The notes under the pieces: generated by a model
Database searches by the model: none
Seen by the model: the letters and a program-made list of their open reading frames with translations, nothing else
What the model was told of the DNA's origin: nothing
NCBI RefSeq assembly: GCF_944377805.1
Contig: NZ_CALWFZ010000003.1
Coordinates: 114,714 to 178,713, forward strand
Reading direction: 5' to 3'
Length of the DNA stretch: 64,000 nt
Source of the DNA: an uncultured Mediterraneibacter sp.
GTDB lineage: Bacteria; Bacillota; Clostridia; Lachnospirales; Lachnospiraceae
Shown: piece after piece, positions 1 to 8,472 of the stretch
Layout of the letters: every line of letters begins with the position of its first letter
How positions within the stretch are numbered: position 1 is the first letter of the stretch
Program-made: the position numbers and the translations under genes

Positions 1-1017
1 GTGCTGATGATCACCTCTCTGGATGATGAGAACTCCATGCCTCTTATGCGCGCGGAGATGCCGGGGCCTGAGGCGGACAAACTTGTGCCAAAAGCAAGAA
101 ACACAGCGGCGCTTCTGTACGGAATGTATTTTGTTCTGACGGCTGCGGAGGTTGTTTTGCTCATGTTGGGCGGAATGAACTTTTACGACGCTCTGGTACA
201 TTCCTTTAGCACCGCCGGCACGGGAGGATTCTCCAACAGAAACACCAGTGTCGCTTTCTATGACAGCGCTTATATTGACGGAGTAATTACAGTGTTCATG
301 ATCCTCTTTGGGGTGAACTTTAATGTGTATTTTCTTCTGCTTTTAAAAGACTGGAAGAATGCGCTTAAAAATGAAGAACTCCGGGCGTATATCGGCATTA
401 TTGCCGGATCGATAGCAGTGATAACGCTTAATATTTTAAACATATACGGAAACGTCCTTCATGCGTTCCGCTATGCGTCTTTCCAGGTTGCGTCCGTTAT
501 TACGACAACAGGATTCTACACTGCGGATTATGAACTATGGCCGGAATTGTCGAAGGCCGTATTGCTGACGATCATGTTTATCGGAGCCTGTGCCGGTTCT
601 ACCGGAGGCGGAATCAAGGTCTGTCGTTTTGTGATTCTGTGTAAATCGATCGGGCAGGAAATCCGTAAGATCCTCCATCCCAATGCCGTGACAGTTGTCA
701 AGCTCAACGGCAAGAGAGTAGGGGCGGATACGATGCGGGGAATCAATGTGTATTTTGCGGCGTATGTCTTTATAGTAGTCGCATCGGTACTGCTGGTATC
801 CATTGACAATTTTGATTTTGCCACATCGTTCAGCGGAGTGTTGACAACTATCAGCAATGTGGGTCCGGGTATTTCAAAAGTCGGACCTGTGGAGAACTTC
901 CATATGTTCTCTCCATTGTCAAAGCTTGTGTTCAGTTTCGATATGCTGGTCGGACGACTGGAAATCATTCCGTTTCTGATCATACTCTCGCCGGCTCTCT
1001 GGCGAAAGAAATTTTAA
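1..1017 (+). CDS. trkH: TrkH-family potassium uptake channel, C-terminal part
   Basis: The frame is open at the left edge, so this is the 3' part of a longer gene. The visible 338 residues are several hydrophobic helices separated by the pore loops of the Trk/Ktr family: STAGTGGF near residue 70, ITTTGF near 165, STGGGIK near 200 and SNVGPG near 285. Family members are about 450-480 residues long, so roughly 130 N-terminal residues lie outside the window. TrkH forms the K+-translocating membrane pore and works with a cytoplasmic NAD-binding TrkA/KtrA subunit, which is not in view but is often encoded next door. The GTG at base 1 should not be taken as the start. A strong terminator follows. 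The family call is secure; the Trk versus Ktr subtype is not. Confidence 0.93.
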   Translation: MLMITSLDDENSMPLMRAEMPGPEADKLVPKARNTAALLYGMYFVLTAAEVVLLMLGGMNFYDALVHSFSTAGTGGFSNRNTSVAFYDSAYIDGVITVFMILFGVNFNVYFLLLLKDWKNALKNEELRAYIGIIAGSIAVITLNILNIYGNVLHAFRYASFQVASVITTTGFYTADYELWPELSKAVLLTIMFIGACAGSTGGGIKVCRFVILCKSIGQEIRKILHPNAVTVVKLNGKRVGADTMRGINVYFAAYVFIVVASVLLVSIDNFDFATSFSGVLTTISNVGPGISKVGPVENFHMFSPLSKLVFSFDMLVGRLEIIPFLIILSPALWRKKF

Positions 1018-1030
1018 AAATGTGCAAAAG

Positions 1031-1077
1031 CAGGGGCGCCGCACCGGAAAAATTTCCGATGCGGCGCCCCTGTTTCT
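1031..1077. terminator. Bidirectional terminator between trkH and the P-loop gene
   Basis: A 13-bp perfect stem (caggggcgccgca at 1031-1043 paired with 1060-1072) is followed by a T-rich stretch. It lies between two convergent genes and can serve both. Confidence 0.88.
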
Positions 1078-1087
1078 ATTGGCTCAT

Positions 1088-1510
1088 CTATGAGATAACG
1101 TTATAATCCCCGGAATCTATGCCGGAAATCTCCTTTTTATCCGCGCCGATGCTGAGATAAAAGTCAATATTATTTTCAGAGCTTATTTTATTCAATTTCT
1201 GCAGGAAAACAGGGAGACTTTCAAGAGTGATGTTTGCCTGTTTAAGCACACTGTCGATGAAGACGGTTTCGATGTCGTGATTGCCGGCTACCATGCCGTA
1301 CAGAAATCCTATAAATTCTTCGAGAGTAAGAATATCGGGATAATCAGCCATACGGATCGCACGGATATTGAAGTCTACCGTATATGTGTCCTTGTGGCTT
1401 TTTCTGATCAATACTACGTTTCCGCTGGAAGTTTTCACCTTCTCATTTGCAAGGTCGATCATTTGCTGTGTTTTTCCGCTGCCCCGCGGGCCTGTAATTA
1501 AATTTACCAT
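1088..1510 (-). CDS. Small P-loop NTPase of unknown role
   Basis: This 140-residue protein starts with a Walker A loop (GPRGSGKT, residues 6-13). A hydrophobic beta strand ending in FID at mid-protein is a likely Walker B. I chose the ATG at 1510 because a good AAGGAGAG site sits just upstream; an in-frame ATG 14 codons earlier has no such site. The protein resembles small twitching-motility-like or AAA-type ATP-binding proteins that are common and uncharacterised in Lachnospiraceae. It is monocistronic and convergent with trkH. No partner domain or membrane segment is visible, so the substrate cannot be named. Confidence 0.7.
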   Translation of the reverse strand: MVNLITGPRGSGKTQQMIDLANEKVKTSSGNVVLIRKSHKDTYTVDFNIRAIRMADYPDILTLEEFIGFLYGMVAGNHDIETVFIDSVLKQANITLESLPVFLQKLNKISSENNIDFYLSIGADKKEISGIDSGDYNVIS

Positions 1511-1649
1511 GGCGAATCTCTCCTTTATGTATGTATTGTTTGAGACTTTCACCTCTCAAATTTCTTATATTTATTATACACGAAAGCCATGTGGGGAACA
1601 ACTAAAAAAAGGATAAAAATAATATTGATAAATGTTCTCAAAAATTATA

Positions 1650-1714
1650 TTGAAAAGAAAGAGTGATTGTGATAGTATTTACTTAATTGAAAATCATTCT
1701 CATAATTAAGGAGG
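1650..1714 (+). promoter_or_regulatory. Promoter with Fur-like operator for the DUF3793 gene
   Basis: A -35 TTGAAA (1650-1655) and -10 TAGTAT (1673-1678) are separated by exactly 17 bp. Just downstream, 1686-1706 reads attgaaaatcattctcataa, a good match to a Fur box, and an AAGGAGG ribosome site follows at 1708-1714. Binding there would block transcription when iron is plentiful. The regulator is inferred from the motif and from the genes that follow. Confidence 0.62.
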
Positions 1715-1718
1715 AACC

Positions 1719-2306
1719 ATGCCATCTGAAGTCTTGACATATTTTCTGAAAAACAGTGACTGGAAAGTGCGGCTGGAATTCCAGATCGCGCTTCAGTGCG
1801 CTCCCTTTCTGAAAGGCCTGAAAGTATCCTGTGTGATTTCGCTGAACGCTTCCCTGTGCCGGGGGCTTGGGGAGATGTTCCGCGGGTCGGATATTGCCTA
1901 TCGGAGACTTTCCTGTTCGGAAGGAAAATGCCTTGTCCTTTTTTACCGTCCGGAAGAACTGGAACGTCATCTTAACGGCCGGAGAACCCGTCGCCTGATC
2001 AGGGAATACGGATATGAGAATATGAGCTTTCGGAAGATGCTGGAGCGTCTTTCAGACAGGGTCAGTGATTTTGCGGAAAGAGGAATAGGTTTTCCCCATG
2101 AGATCGGAGCTTTCCTTGGATATCCGCCGGAGGATGTGAAGGGCTTTATTGAAAATGAAGGCCGGAAATATCTGATGATAGGATACTGGAAAGTGTATAG
2201 TGATCTTACACATGCCAGAATGGTCTTCAAGGAATATGACCGCGCAAAGGCGTGCGCGGTAAATGAGTTTCTCACCGGAAAAAGCATCCGGGAGATCGCC
2301 GTGTGA
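1719..2306 (+). CDS. DUF3793 family protein, iron-regulated
   Basis: The 195-residue soluble protein matches the DUF3793 family: an N-terminal block with LEFQIALQCAPFLKGLK, a central YRRLSCSEGKCLVLFYR strand region, and a C-terminal segment with GFPHEIGAFLGYP and WKVY. No catalytic motif is obvious. The gene lies directly behind a Fur-like operator and 29 bp ahead of a flavodoxin gene. DUF3793 genes are commonly found beside flavodoxins and iron transporters in Clostridia, so a role in iron limitation is likely. The molecular activity is unknown. The ATG at 1719 is supported by AAGGAGG four bases upstream. Confidence 0.8.
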   Translation: MPSEVLTYFLKNSDWKVRLEFQIALQCAPFLKGLKVSCVISLNASLCRGLGEMFRGSDIAYRRLSCSEGKCLVLFYRPEELERHLNGRRTRRLIREYGYENMSFRKMLERLSDRVSDFAERGIGFPHEIGAFLGYPPEDVKGFIENEGRKYLMIGYWKVYSDLTHARMVFKEYDRAKACAVNEFLTGKSIREIAV

Positions 2307-2335
2307 CGGCAGAATAACGAAACGGAGGAGAAAAA

Positions 2336-2767
2336 ATGAGCGTATCAGTTGTATATTGGAGCGGAACAGGTAATACACAGGCTATGGCGGAGGCTGTGGC
2401 GGAAGGAATCAGTTCAGCCGGGGCGCAGGCAGAAGTGTTGGAAGTAGGCAGCGCGGATGCTTCAGCGCTCTCCTCGGAGACGGCGTTTGCCTTAGGCTGC
2501 CCGTCTATGGGAGCGGAACAGTTGGAAGAGACGGAGATGGAGCCTTTTGTGGAGGCTTTGGAACCAATCGTCTCGGGGAAAAAGATTCTGCTTTTCGGCT
2601 CTTACGGATGGGGAGACGGAGAGTGGATGAGAGACTGGGCAGAGCGCATGAAAAACGCGGGAGCCGTGCTTATTCGGGAAGAGGGGCTTATTGCAAATGA
2701 AACTCCCGACGACGAGGCTCTTGAGGACTGCCGGCTGGCGGGAAAAGAACTGGCCGAAAGTGTATAA
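2336..2767 (+). CDS. Flavodoxin
   Basis: At 143 residues this has typical short-chain flavodoxin length. The FMN phosphate loop SGTGNTQAMA lies at residues 9-18, an acidic flavin-flanking loop follows the FALGCPSMGAEQLEE segment, and FGSYGWGDGEWM supplies the second flavin loop. Flavodoxins carry electrons at low potential and replace ferredoxin when iron is scarce. That fits its position behind the Fur-controlled DUF3793 gene, with which it is probably co-transcribed. GGAGGAG lies eight bases before the ATG. Confidence 0.93.
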   Translation: MSVSVVYWSGTGNTQAMAEAVAEGISSAGAQAEVLEVGSADASALSSETAFALGCPSMGAEQLEETEMEPFVEALEPIVSGKKILLFGSYGWGDGEWMRDWAERMKNAGAVLIREEGLIANETPDDEALEDCRLAGKELAESV

Positions 2768-2888
2768 AGCGTTGACAAAAACTCTCCCGTATGCATATGA
2801 TAGGATAACGAGATAAAATAACCGGATGACGTTGGCCATGCGCTGTAAAAACTATAAAAGGAGTATGGCTGACAGAGGGAGAGAAGAT

Positions 2889-3671
2889 ATGAACCAGAAT
2901 ACATTGTTGGGAATCTTAATACCATTTGCCGGGACCGCTCTGGGCTCGGCGATGGTATTTTTTATGAAAAAGGAAATGAACGAGCGGCTTCAGAAGCTGC
3001 TTTTAGGGTTTGCGTCTGGAGTTATGATGGCGGCGTCTGTGTGGTCGCTCCTGATTCCGGCGATCGATATGGCGGAGCAGAAGGGCGGAATCTCATGGCT
3101 TCCGCCGGCGGCAGGATTTTTGCTTGGAATGGGATTTCTTCTTTTACTGGATACCCTGACTCCTCACCTGCATTTTACAGATGAGAAGCCGGAAGGCGTT
3201 CCGGCACATTTAAAAAAAACTACCATGCTTGTCCTTGCGGTGACGCTTCACAATATTCCGGAAGGCATGGCGGTGGGAGTTACATTTGCCGGCGTGCTCT
3301 CTGAGAATACGATGATGACGATGGCAGGAGCCTTTGCCCTGTCTATTGGAATCGCCATCCAGAATTTTCCTGAGGGAGCGATCATCTCCATGCCGTTAAA
3401 GAGCCAGGGGTTGACGAAGAAACGGGCGTTTGCCTATGGAGCTTTGTCGGGAATTGTGGAACCGGTGGCCGCCCTTGTGACAATCTTTCTGACGGGGCTT
3501 GTAGTCCCCCTGCTTCTTTACCTTCTGGCGTTTGCGGCCGGGGCGATGATCTACGTTGTCGTGGAGGAACTGATCCCGGAGGCGCAGAGCGGCGCCCACT
3601 CCAACATCAGTACAGTAGGAGTGGCGGCAGGTTTTGTGATTATGATGGTACTGGATGTGGCCCTGGGCTGA
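2889..3671 (+). CDS. ZIP family metal transporter
   Basis: This 260-residue membrane protein has about eight hydrophobic helices. The ZIP signatures are present: HNIPEGMAVGV in the fourth helix region and NFPEGAIISMPL in the fifth, which supply the metal-binding His, Asn and Glu residues. A histidine-poor loop separates the two halves. I placed the start at 2889, where a GAGGGAGAG site precedes the ATG; an in-frame ATG at 2826 lacks one. ZIP proteins import zinc, iron or manganese. The upstream iron-linked genes suggest iron or manganese, but the ion cannot be read from the sequence. Confidence 0.9.
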   Translation: MNQNTLLGILIPFAGTALGSAMVFFMKKEMNERLQKLLLGFASGVMMAASVWSLLIPAIDMAEQKGGISWLPPAAGFLLGMGFLLLLDTLTPHLHFTDEKPEGVPAHLKKTTMLVLAVTLHNIPEGMAVGVTFAGVLSENTMMTMAGAFALSIGIAIQNFPEGAIISMPLKSQGLTKKRAFAYGALSGIVEPVAALVTIFLTGLVVPLLLYLLAFAAGAMIYVVVEELIPEAQSGAHSNISTVGVAAGFVIMMVLDVALG

Positions 3672-3708
3672 AAAATCCAGAATGAGAATCGCCGAAAGTG
3701 ACGAAAGG

Positions 3709-3756
3709 CACATTAAAAGAGCGCGGAGGGGGATCCTCTAGCGCTCTTTTAATGTG
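3709..3756. terminator. Bidirectional terminator between ZIP gene and amidase gene
   Basis: A perfect 16-bp stem (3709-3724 with 3741-3756) contains A-rich and T-rich arms, so it can act in either direction. It overlaps the last codons of the reverse-strand amidase gene. Confidence 0.85.
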
Positions 3757-4565
3757 TAGACGTCTTCTCTGCGGTGTTGAAAGACGGGAATCTGCTCCCT
3801 TGCCCTGTCGCACTCAGCCAGATTAATATCGACGATGCGAAGCTCTTTCTCTTCATTCATCTCAGAGATGATATTTCCCCAGGGGTCTGTGATGATACTG
3901 TGGCTCCATGAGACGTAAGAGGCATTCTCATCTCTTGCCGGGGCGGTACCGGCGATAAAGACCTGGTTATACACAGCCTGGGAGCAAAAAAGAAGTTCCC
4001 AGTGCAATGGTCCGGTTGTCATATTGAAGGATGCGGGAACAAGGATCAGCCGGGCTCCTTTCAGAGCCATGAGGCGGAAAAGTTCCGGAAAGCGGATGTC
4101 ATAGCATACAGCCAGTCCGATTGTGCCGAATTCCGTCTCAAACGTGGTGATGCTTTCGCCGGGGGTTAAAACGGCGGATTCCCGGAAATGCTGTCCGCCC
4201 TTTATATCGACATCAAAGAGATGCATCTTCCGGTATTTTGCGATCCGGGATCCTTTGCGGTCAAATACATAGGCAGTATTATAGATTCTGTTGCCGCTGT
4301 CTCTTTCAGGGATCGTTCCGGCGGAAAGAAAGAGCCCGTATCTGCGGGCGGCATCTGCGCAGAGCTGCCAGATGGGGCCGCCTTCCTCCTCGGCATAGCG
4401 CGGGAAGCAGGATGCGTCGTACGGGCAGCAGAACATCTCGGGAAGGATAAGAAAGTCCGCGCCTTTATCCGACGCTTCTCGGGCAGCTTCCATGACGCAG
4501 CTGGATACTGCCTGCCTGTCGGTATATACGGGGATCTGTGCCTGCGCAGCGCGTAAAACTGTCAT
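3738..4565 (-). CDS. Nitrilase-superfamily carbon-nitrogen hydrolase, omega-amidase-like
   Basis: The 275 residues carry the full catalytic set of the nitrilase superfamily: Glu43 in LPEMF, Lys113 in YRKMHLFD and Cys154 in CYDIRFPEL. A second glutamate typical of the family lies in GPLHWELL. The KMHLFDVDI segment and the overall length are closest to omega-amidase/Nit2-type enzymes, which hydrolyse alpha-ketoglutaramate and similar amides in the cytoplasm. The ATG overlaps the stop of the LacI-type gene (ATGA), so the two are translationally coupled. The exact substrate is uncertain, and the link with the sugar regulator may only be a shared transcript. Confidence 0.88.
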   Translation of the reverse strand: MTVLRAAQAQIPVYTDRQAVSSCVMEAAREASDKGADFLILPEMFCCPYDASCFPRYAEEEGGPIWQLCADAARRYGLFLSAGTIPERDSGNRIYNTAYVFDRKGSRIAKYRKMHLFDVDIKGGQHFRESAVLTPGESITTFETEFGTIGLAVCYDIRFPELFRLMALKGARLILVPASFNMTTGPLHWELLFCSQAVYNQVFIAGTAPARDENASYVSWSHSIITDPWGNIISEMNEEKELRIVDINLAECDRAREQIPVFQHRREDVYTLKER

Positions 4566-5572
4566 AGTACCACTCCTTTCGGGGGCTTTGTAGATTCCCG
4601 GACAATGAGATGGGCATGGAGCAGGACGGTTCCTATAGACACGCCGTTCATCAGGCTGCTCAGCGCGTAGTAGCCGCTTTTTCCCAGTTCGGTCCTATCC
4701 TGGCGGACTGTGGTCAGAGGCGGTGAGGTGTATGAACTAAGCGGGATGTCGTCAAATCCAACGATACTGATGTCTCTGGGGACCCGGACACCCATCTGCT
4801 GGCACTGTGTAATAGCTGCGCTGGCAAAGGTGTCCTGGCAGCAGATCAGCGCCGTCATTCCCATTTCCAGAAACCTGGGAAGATGTTTTTCCATACATTC
4901 GGAGAGATAATAAGAACATCCGGCGCAGGAAGGATCTGCTTTGAGCCCGTGGCTGTGCATAGCCTGAAAGAACGCCCTGTGTCTGACCTGCATGATGTGC
5001 GAGCCCAGAGCGCTGCTTAAGTATCCGATTTTCTGATGTCCCAGTTCCTTTAAATGTTCTACTGCCAGTTCCATTCCCTCGTTATTATCGATCCCCACAT
5101 ATGCGGTGGACGGATTCCCGATGATATGATTGTCATAAAGAACAGCGGGAGTGCGGCTTGTCCGAAACTCTTTCATCCAGGGTTCTCCCAGAGAAAAGCC
5201 AAGAAGAAAAGAGCCGGCATAATCGTGCCGGAGCATGAAGATGTCGTAGGAAGTTTCTCTCTGAAGAGAGACGTCTACGGGAACGACTTCCACTTCGTAC
5301 CCTGCCGGTTCTGCCATCTGCCGAAACCCTATGATAATGTCATAGGCAAAGTGATGCGGTTTTTCGTATTGTATATTGTCTTTCTGAACCAGGATACAGA
5401 GCCGTTTGGCTGGCTTTTTATAGCGCCGCAGTTTCGTGTATCCCATCTCTACAGCGGTCTCGAGAATTTGTTTTTGTAATGTTTCGCTGATGTCCGGCGC
5501 GTCATTGAGAGCTTTTGAGACAGTGCTCTTGGAAATTCCCAGTTTATCAGCAATATCCTGAATTGTCGTCAT
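4562..5572 (-). CDS. LacI-family transcriptional repressor of the maltodextrin operon
   Basis: The 336-residue protein has an N-terminal LacI helix-turn-helix (TIQDIADKLGISKSTVSKAL, residues 3-22), a hinge helix, and a periplasmic-binding-protein-like sensor domain ending in the usual DRTELG segment and a conserved VREST near the C terminus. It is divergent from the maltodextrin uptake operon, with paired cgaaac-type half-sites near both promoters. The most economical role is repression of that operon and of itself, relieved by a maltodextrin. Effector and operator are inferred from context, not shown. Confidence 0.9.
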   Translation of the reverse strand: MTTIQDIADKLGISKSTVSKALNDAPDISETLQKQILETAVEMGYTKLRRYKKPAKRLCILVQKDNIQYEKPHHFAYDIIIGFRQMAEPAGYEVEVVPVDVSLQRETSYDIFMLRHDYAGSFLLGFSLGEPWMKEFRTSRTPAVLYDNHIIGNPSTAYVGIDNNEGMELAVEHLKELGHQKIGYLSSALGSHIMQVRHRAFFQAMHSHGLKADPSCAGCSYYLSECMEKHLPRFLEMGMTALICCQDTFASAAITQCQQMGVRVPRDISIVGFDDIPLSSYTSPPLTTVRQDRTELGKSGYYALSSLMNGVSIGTVLLHAHLIVRESTKPPKGVVL

Positions 5573-5619
5573 GAATTTTCCCCCTGAATTATGGAGCGCA
5601 TGTAAAAACTACTAAAATT

Positions 5620-5822
5620 ATTATATATAAAAAGAACATTGAAAACAATAGTTTAGATAAGTTTCGATACCGAGATGTGTCAAAAACGGGGGAGATAAAA
5701 TGCACAAAACAAAGAAGTTAAATTTGTGCAAAACAGATAAAATAGTTTTGGTAAATGAAATTTAGTTGACGAATAATACCAACAAGATTAAGATATGAAT
5801 TAACGAAACAATACGAAACTTA
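5620..5822. promoter_or_regulatory. Divergent promoter region of the LacI gene and the maltodextrin operon
   Basis: Forward promoter: TTGACG (5766-5771), 17 bp, TAAGAT (5789-5794). Reverse promoter candidate: TATAAT on the minus strand at 5620-5625 with TTGTTT at 5643-5648. The sequence taagtttcg occurs at 5658-5666 near the reverse promoter, and its exact inverse cgaaactta at 5814-5822 lies just past the forward start. A further cgaaac half-site is at 5804. These are good LacI-type operator candidates that could bind one tetramer across the gap. Confidence 0.55.
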
Positions 5823-5841
5823 TGCAAGGGAGGATGGAACT

Positions 5842-7074
5842 ATGAGAAAAAGAGCAGTGTCGGCGGTGACAGCGGCAGTACTGACTGTGGCGCTGGCTGT
5901 AACAGGACTTGCCGGATGCGCGGGTGACGGTGAAAAAGAGTCTGTACGCCTGATGGTCTGGTCGCCCCAGGGGGATCAGTCGGTTGACCAGGGGCAGTGG
6001 CTGCAGACCTGCTGCAATGCGTTCGCCAAGGAGCATCCGGAGTGGGACATCACATTTGTCTACGGGGTGGCGGACGAGGCGTCATCAGCAGGCCAGGTGG
6101 CGCAGGACGCGGATGCCAGCGCTGATGTGTTTCTGTATGCAAATGACAATCTGACAGCCATGACAGACGCCGACGCTCTGGTGAAATTCGGCGGCGCGTA
6201 CAGAGAAGAGATCGAGGCTGTTAATTCGCAGACCTCCCTCGATTCTGTCACAAAGGACGGAGAAATTTACGGTGTGCCTTTCGCTATTAATACATGGTTT
6301 ATGTTTTACGACAAGAGCGTATTCTCAGAGGAAGATGTGAAAAATCTTGATACAATGCTGGAAAAGGGAGTCGTATCATTTCCGTTTACAAACTCCTGGT
6401 ATCTGGCGTCATTCTATATCGGAAACGGCTGTACACTGTTCGGGGACGGAACAGACGCGTCGGCAGGAGTTGATTTTGGCGGAGAGAAAGCCCGGGAAGT
6501 GACTGATTATCTTATCGATCTGGAATCCAATCCGAATTTCAGGATCGATGCGGACGGTTCGGGTATTGCCGGTATGCGTGACGGCAGCATTAAGGCGATG
6601 TTTTCCGGTTCCTGGGACGCAGCCGCGGTGAAAGAGGCGCTGGGCGATAACATGGGAGTGGCCGCGCTTCCGACTTACACCCTGAACGGGGAAGAGAAAC
6701 AGATGTACTCTTATGCAGGAACAAAAGCAGTGGGTGTGAATACTCAGAGCGATTATATGGTACAGGCAGTGGAACTTGCTATTTTTCTCGGGAACGAATA
6801 CTCACAGCGGCTCCATTATGAACTGGAGAACGTAGTCCCGTGCCATACGGATCTTCTCGCCGATGAGGAGATCATGTCGGATGAAGTAGTCGCGGCGATC
6901 AATGACACATTCAGCCGAACATCGATTCTGCAGCCGAATCTGGCTGAGATGAGCAACTGCTGGACTCCGGTTGAAAACATGGGGAAAGGAATCCGGAACG
7001 GGTCGATCACTCATGAGAATTCAGCGGAACAGACAGAACAGATGAATGAAGCGATGAACAGTGATGGAATCTGA
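5842..7074 (+). CDS. Maltodextrin-type ABC transporter substrate-binding lipoprotein
   Basis: A lipoprotein signal (basic start, hydrophobic core, LAGC lipobox with Cys26) is followed by a family 1 extracellular solute-binding domain. Family features include the early LMVWSPQGDQ strand, the YGVPFAINTWFMFYDKSVF hinge segment and the MFSGSWDAAAVKEAL region. The 410 residues fit MalE/GanA-like proteins. It would be anchored outside the membrane and deliver sugar to the two permeases encoded next. The pullulanase, debranching enzyme and glucosidase downstream argue strongly for maltodextrins. No ATPase gene is present here, so a shared MsmK/MalK-type ATPase encoded elsewhere is expected. Confidence 0.92.
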   Translation: MRKRAVSAVTAAVLTVALAVTGLAGCAGDGEKESVRLMVWSPQGDQSVDQGQWLQTCCNAFAKEHPEWDITFVYGVADEASSAGQVAQDADASADVFLYANDNLTAMTDADALVKFGGAYREEIEAVNSQTSLDSVTKDGEIYGVPFAINTWFMFYDKSVFSEEDVKNLDTMLEKGVVSFPFTNSWYLASFYIGNGCTLFGDGTDASAGVDFGGEKAREVTDYLIDLESNPNFRIDADGSGIAGMRDGSIKAMFSGSWDAAAVKEALGDNMGVAALPTYTLNGEEKQMYSYAGTKAVGVNTQSDYMVQAVELAIFLGNEYSQRLHYELENVVPCHTDLLADEEIMSDEVVAAINDTFSRTSILQPNLAEMSNCWTPVENMGKGIRNGSITHENSAEQTEQMNEAMNSDGI

Positions 7075-7090
7075 GGGTGAGGTGACAAGG

Positions 7091-8470
7091 ATGGGAATAT
7101 TAAAAAAGAGAGTAAACGAATTTCCAACGCCATATACTTGCGCGAGAGCGATTCAAGAGGGGGGACCTGAGACAAAACTCTCTATGGTTTTGATGGGACT
7201 TGGAAATATTGTTCATGGCCAGGTAATAAAAGGCCTTTTATATCTGACGGTGGAAGTGGCATATATCGTATTCATGATTATGGCGGGAGCGAACTGTATC
7301 GCCATGCTTCCATCGCTTGGGAGCGTTGCCCAGGAAGAAGTGTGGGATGAAGCGCAGCAGATCTACACTTATACAAAAGGAGATCAGTCCATTTTGATCC
7401 TTCTCTTTGGCGTGGCGACCTTGATCATTACATTTCTCGTTGTATGCGCCTGGCGCGGAGCGCTCAGAAGCGCATATAAAGCAGAGCGCCTTACAAAGGA
7501 AGGAAAGCATGTAAATAATTTCGCGGAGGACCTAAAGAGCCTGCTTCATGAAAATTTACACAGGATTCTCATGACGCCTCCGATGTTCTTTATCGGAGCT
7601 TTTACAATTCTTCCGCTGATCTTTATGATCTGCATGGCATTTACAAATTACAGTAAGATCGACAGTCATCTGATGCTCTTTGACTGGGTGGGGCTTGACA
7701 ATTTTAAAGCGCTGTTTGACTCTTCGAGCATCCTTGGGAGTACCTTCTGGTCGGTGCTCGGCTGGACTCTTGTCTGGGCGTTTTTCGCAACGTTTTCCAA
7801 CTACATATTCGGCATGATCGTATCGCTTCTGATTAACCGCAAAGGAACGAGAGCAAAAGGATTCTGGAGATTCTGCTTCGTGCTCTCCTGCGCGGTGCCG
7901 ATGTTTGTATCACTGCTTATCATGCGGACTATGCTCCAGCCGGAAGGCGCTATCAATGTGCTGCTGAGAAATCTGGGGCTGATCGCGCAGGACGCCAGTC
8001 TTCCGTTTTTTACTGATCCGACTTGGGCCAGAGTGACCGTCATTATCGTTAACATCTGGGTCGGCGTTCCATACACACTGCTGCAGCTTACCGGTGTGCT
8101 TCAGAATATCCCTGCGGAACTTTATGAGGCGGCAAAGGTGGACGGCGCCAACGCATTCCAGATCTTTACAAAGATCACGCTGCCGTACATGCTGTATGTA
8201 ACGACTCCGTATCTGATCGTTACGTTTACAGGAAACGTCAATAATTTTAACGTCATCTATCTGCTTTCCGGCGGAGATCCCGTTACGGATCTGTCGTCAA
8301 CGGCAGGCAAGACTGACCTGCTGGTAACATGGCTGTATAAGCTGACCATTGATAAACAGTATTACAATATCGGAGCGGTTATCGGTATTCTCACCTTTGT
8401 AATTCTCGCGATCGCGGCTCTGCTTACTTATCGCAATACAAAGTCATACAAAGAAGAAGGAGGGTTCTAG
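7091..8470 (+). CDS. MalF-like ABC sugar permease
   Basis: The 459-residue protein has an N-terminal pair of extra helices (roughly residues 30-130) typical of Firmicute MalF homologues, then a six-helix permease domain. The ATPase-contact EAA loop reads YEAAKVDGANAFQIFTKITLP. I use the ATG at 7091 instead of an in-frame ATG at 7061, because the latter lies inside the binding-protein gene and a GAGGTGA site precedes 7091. It forms the membrane channel with the next gene product. Confidence 0.93.
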   Translation: MGILKKRVNEFPTPYTCARAIQEGGPETKLSMVLMGLGNIVHGQVIKGLLYLTVEVAYIVFMIMAGANCIAMLPSLGSVAQEEVWDEAQQIYTYTKGDQSILILLFGVATLIITFLVVCAWRGALRSAYKAERLTKEGKHVNNFAEDLKSLLHENLHRILMTPPMFFIGAFTILPLIFMICMAFTNYSKIDSHLMLFDWVGLDNFKALFDSSSILGSTFWSVLGWTLVWAFFATFSNYIFGMIVSLLINRKGTRAKGFWRFCFVLSCAVPMFVSLLIMRTMLQPEGAINVLLRNLGLIAQDASLPFFTDPTWARVTVIIVNIWVGVPYTLLQLTGVLQNIPAELYEAAKVDGANAFQIFTKITLPYMLYVTTPYLIVTFTGNVNNFNVIYLLSGGDPVTDLSSTAGKTDLLVTWLYKLTIDKQYYNIGAVIGILTFVILAIAALLTYRNTKSYKEEGGF

Positions 8471-8472
8471 TC

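Noticed and set aside
5573-5841. CcpA cre site in the maltodextrin promoter
   Set aside because: No convincing match to the cre consensus was found; the cgaaac half-sites fit a dedicated LacI operator better.
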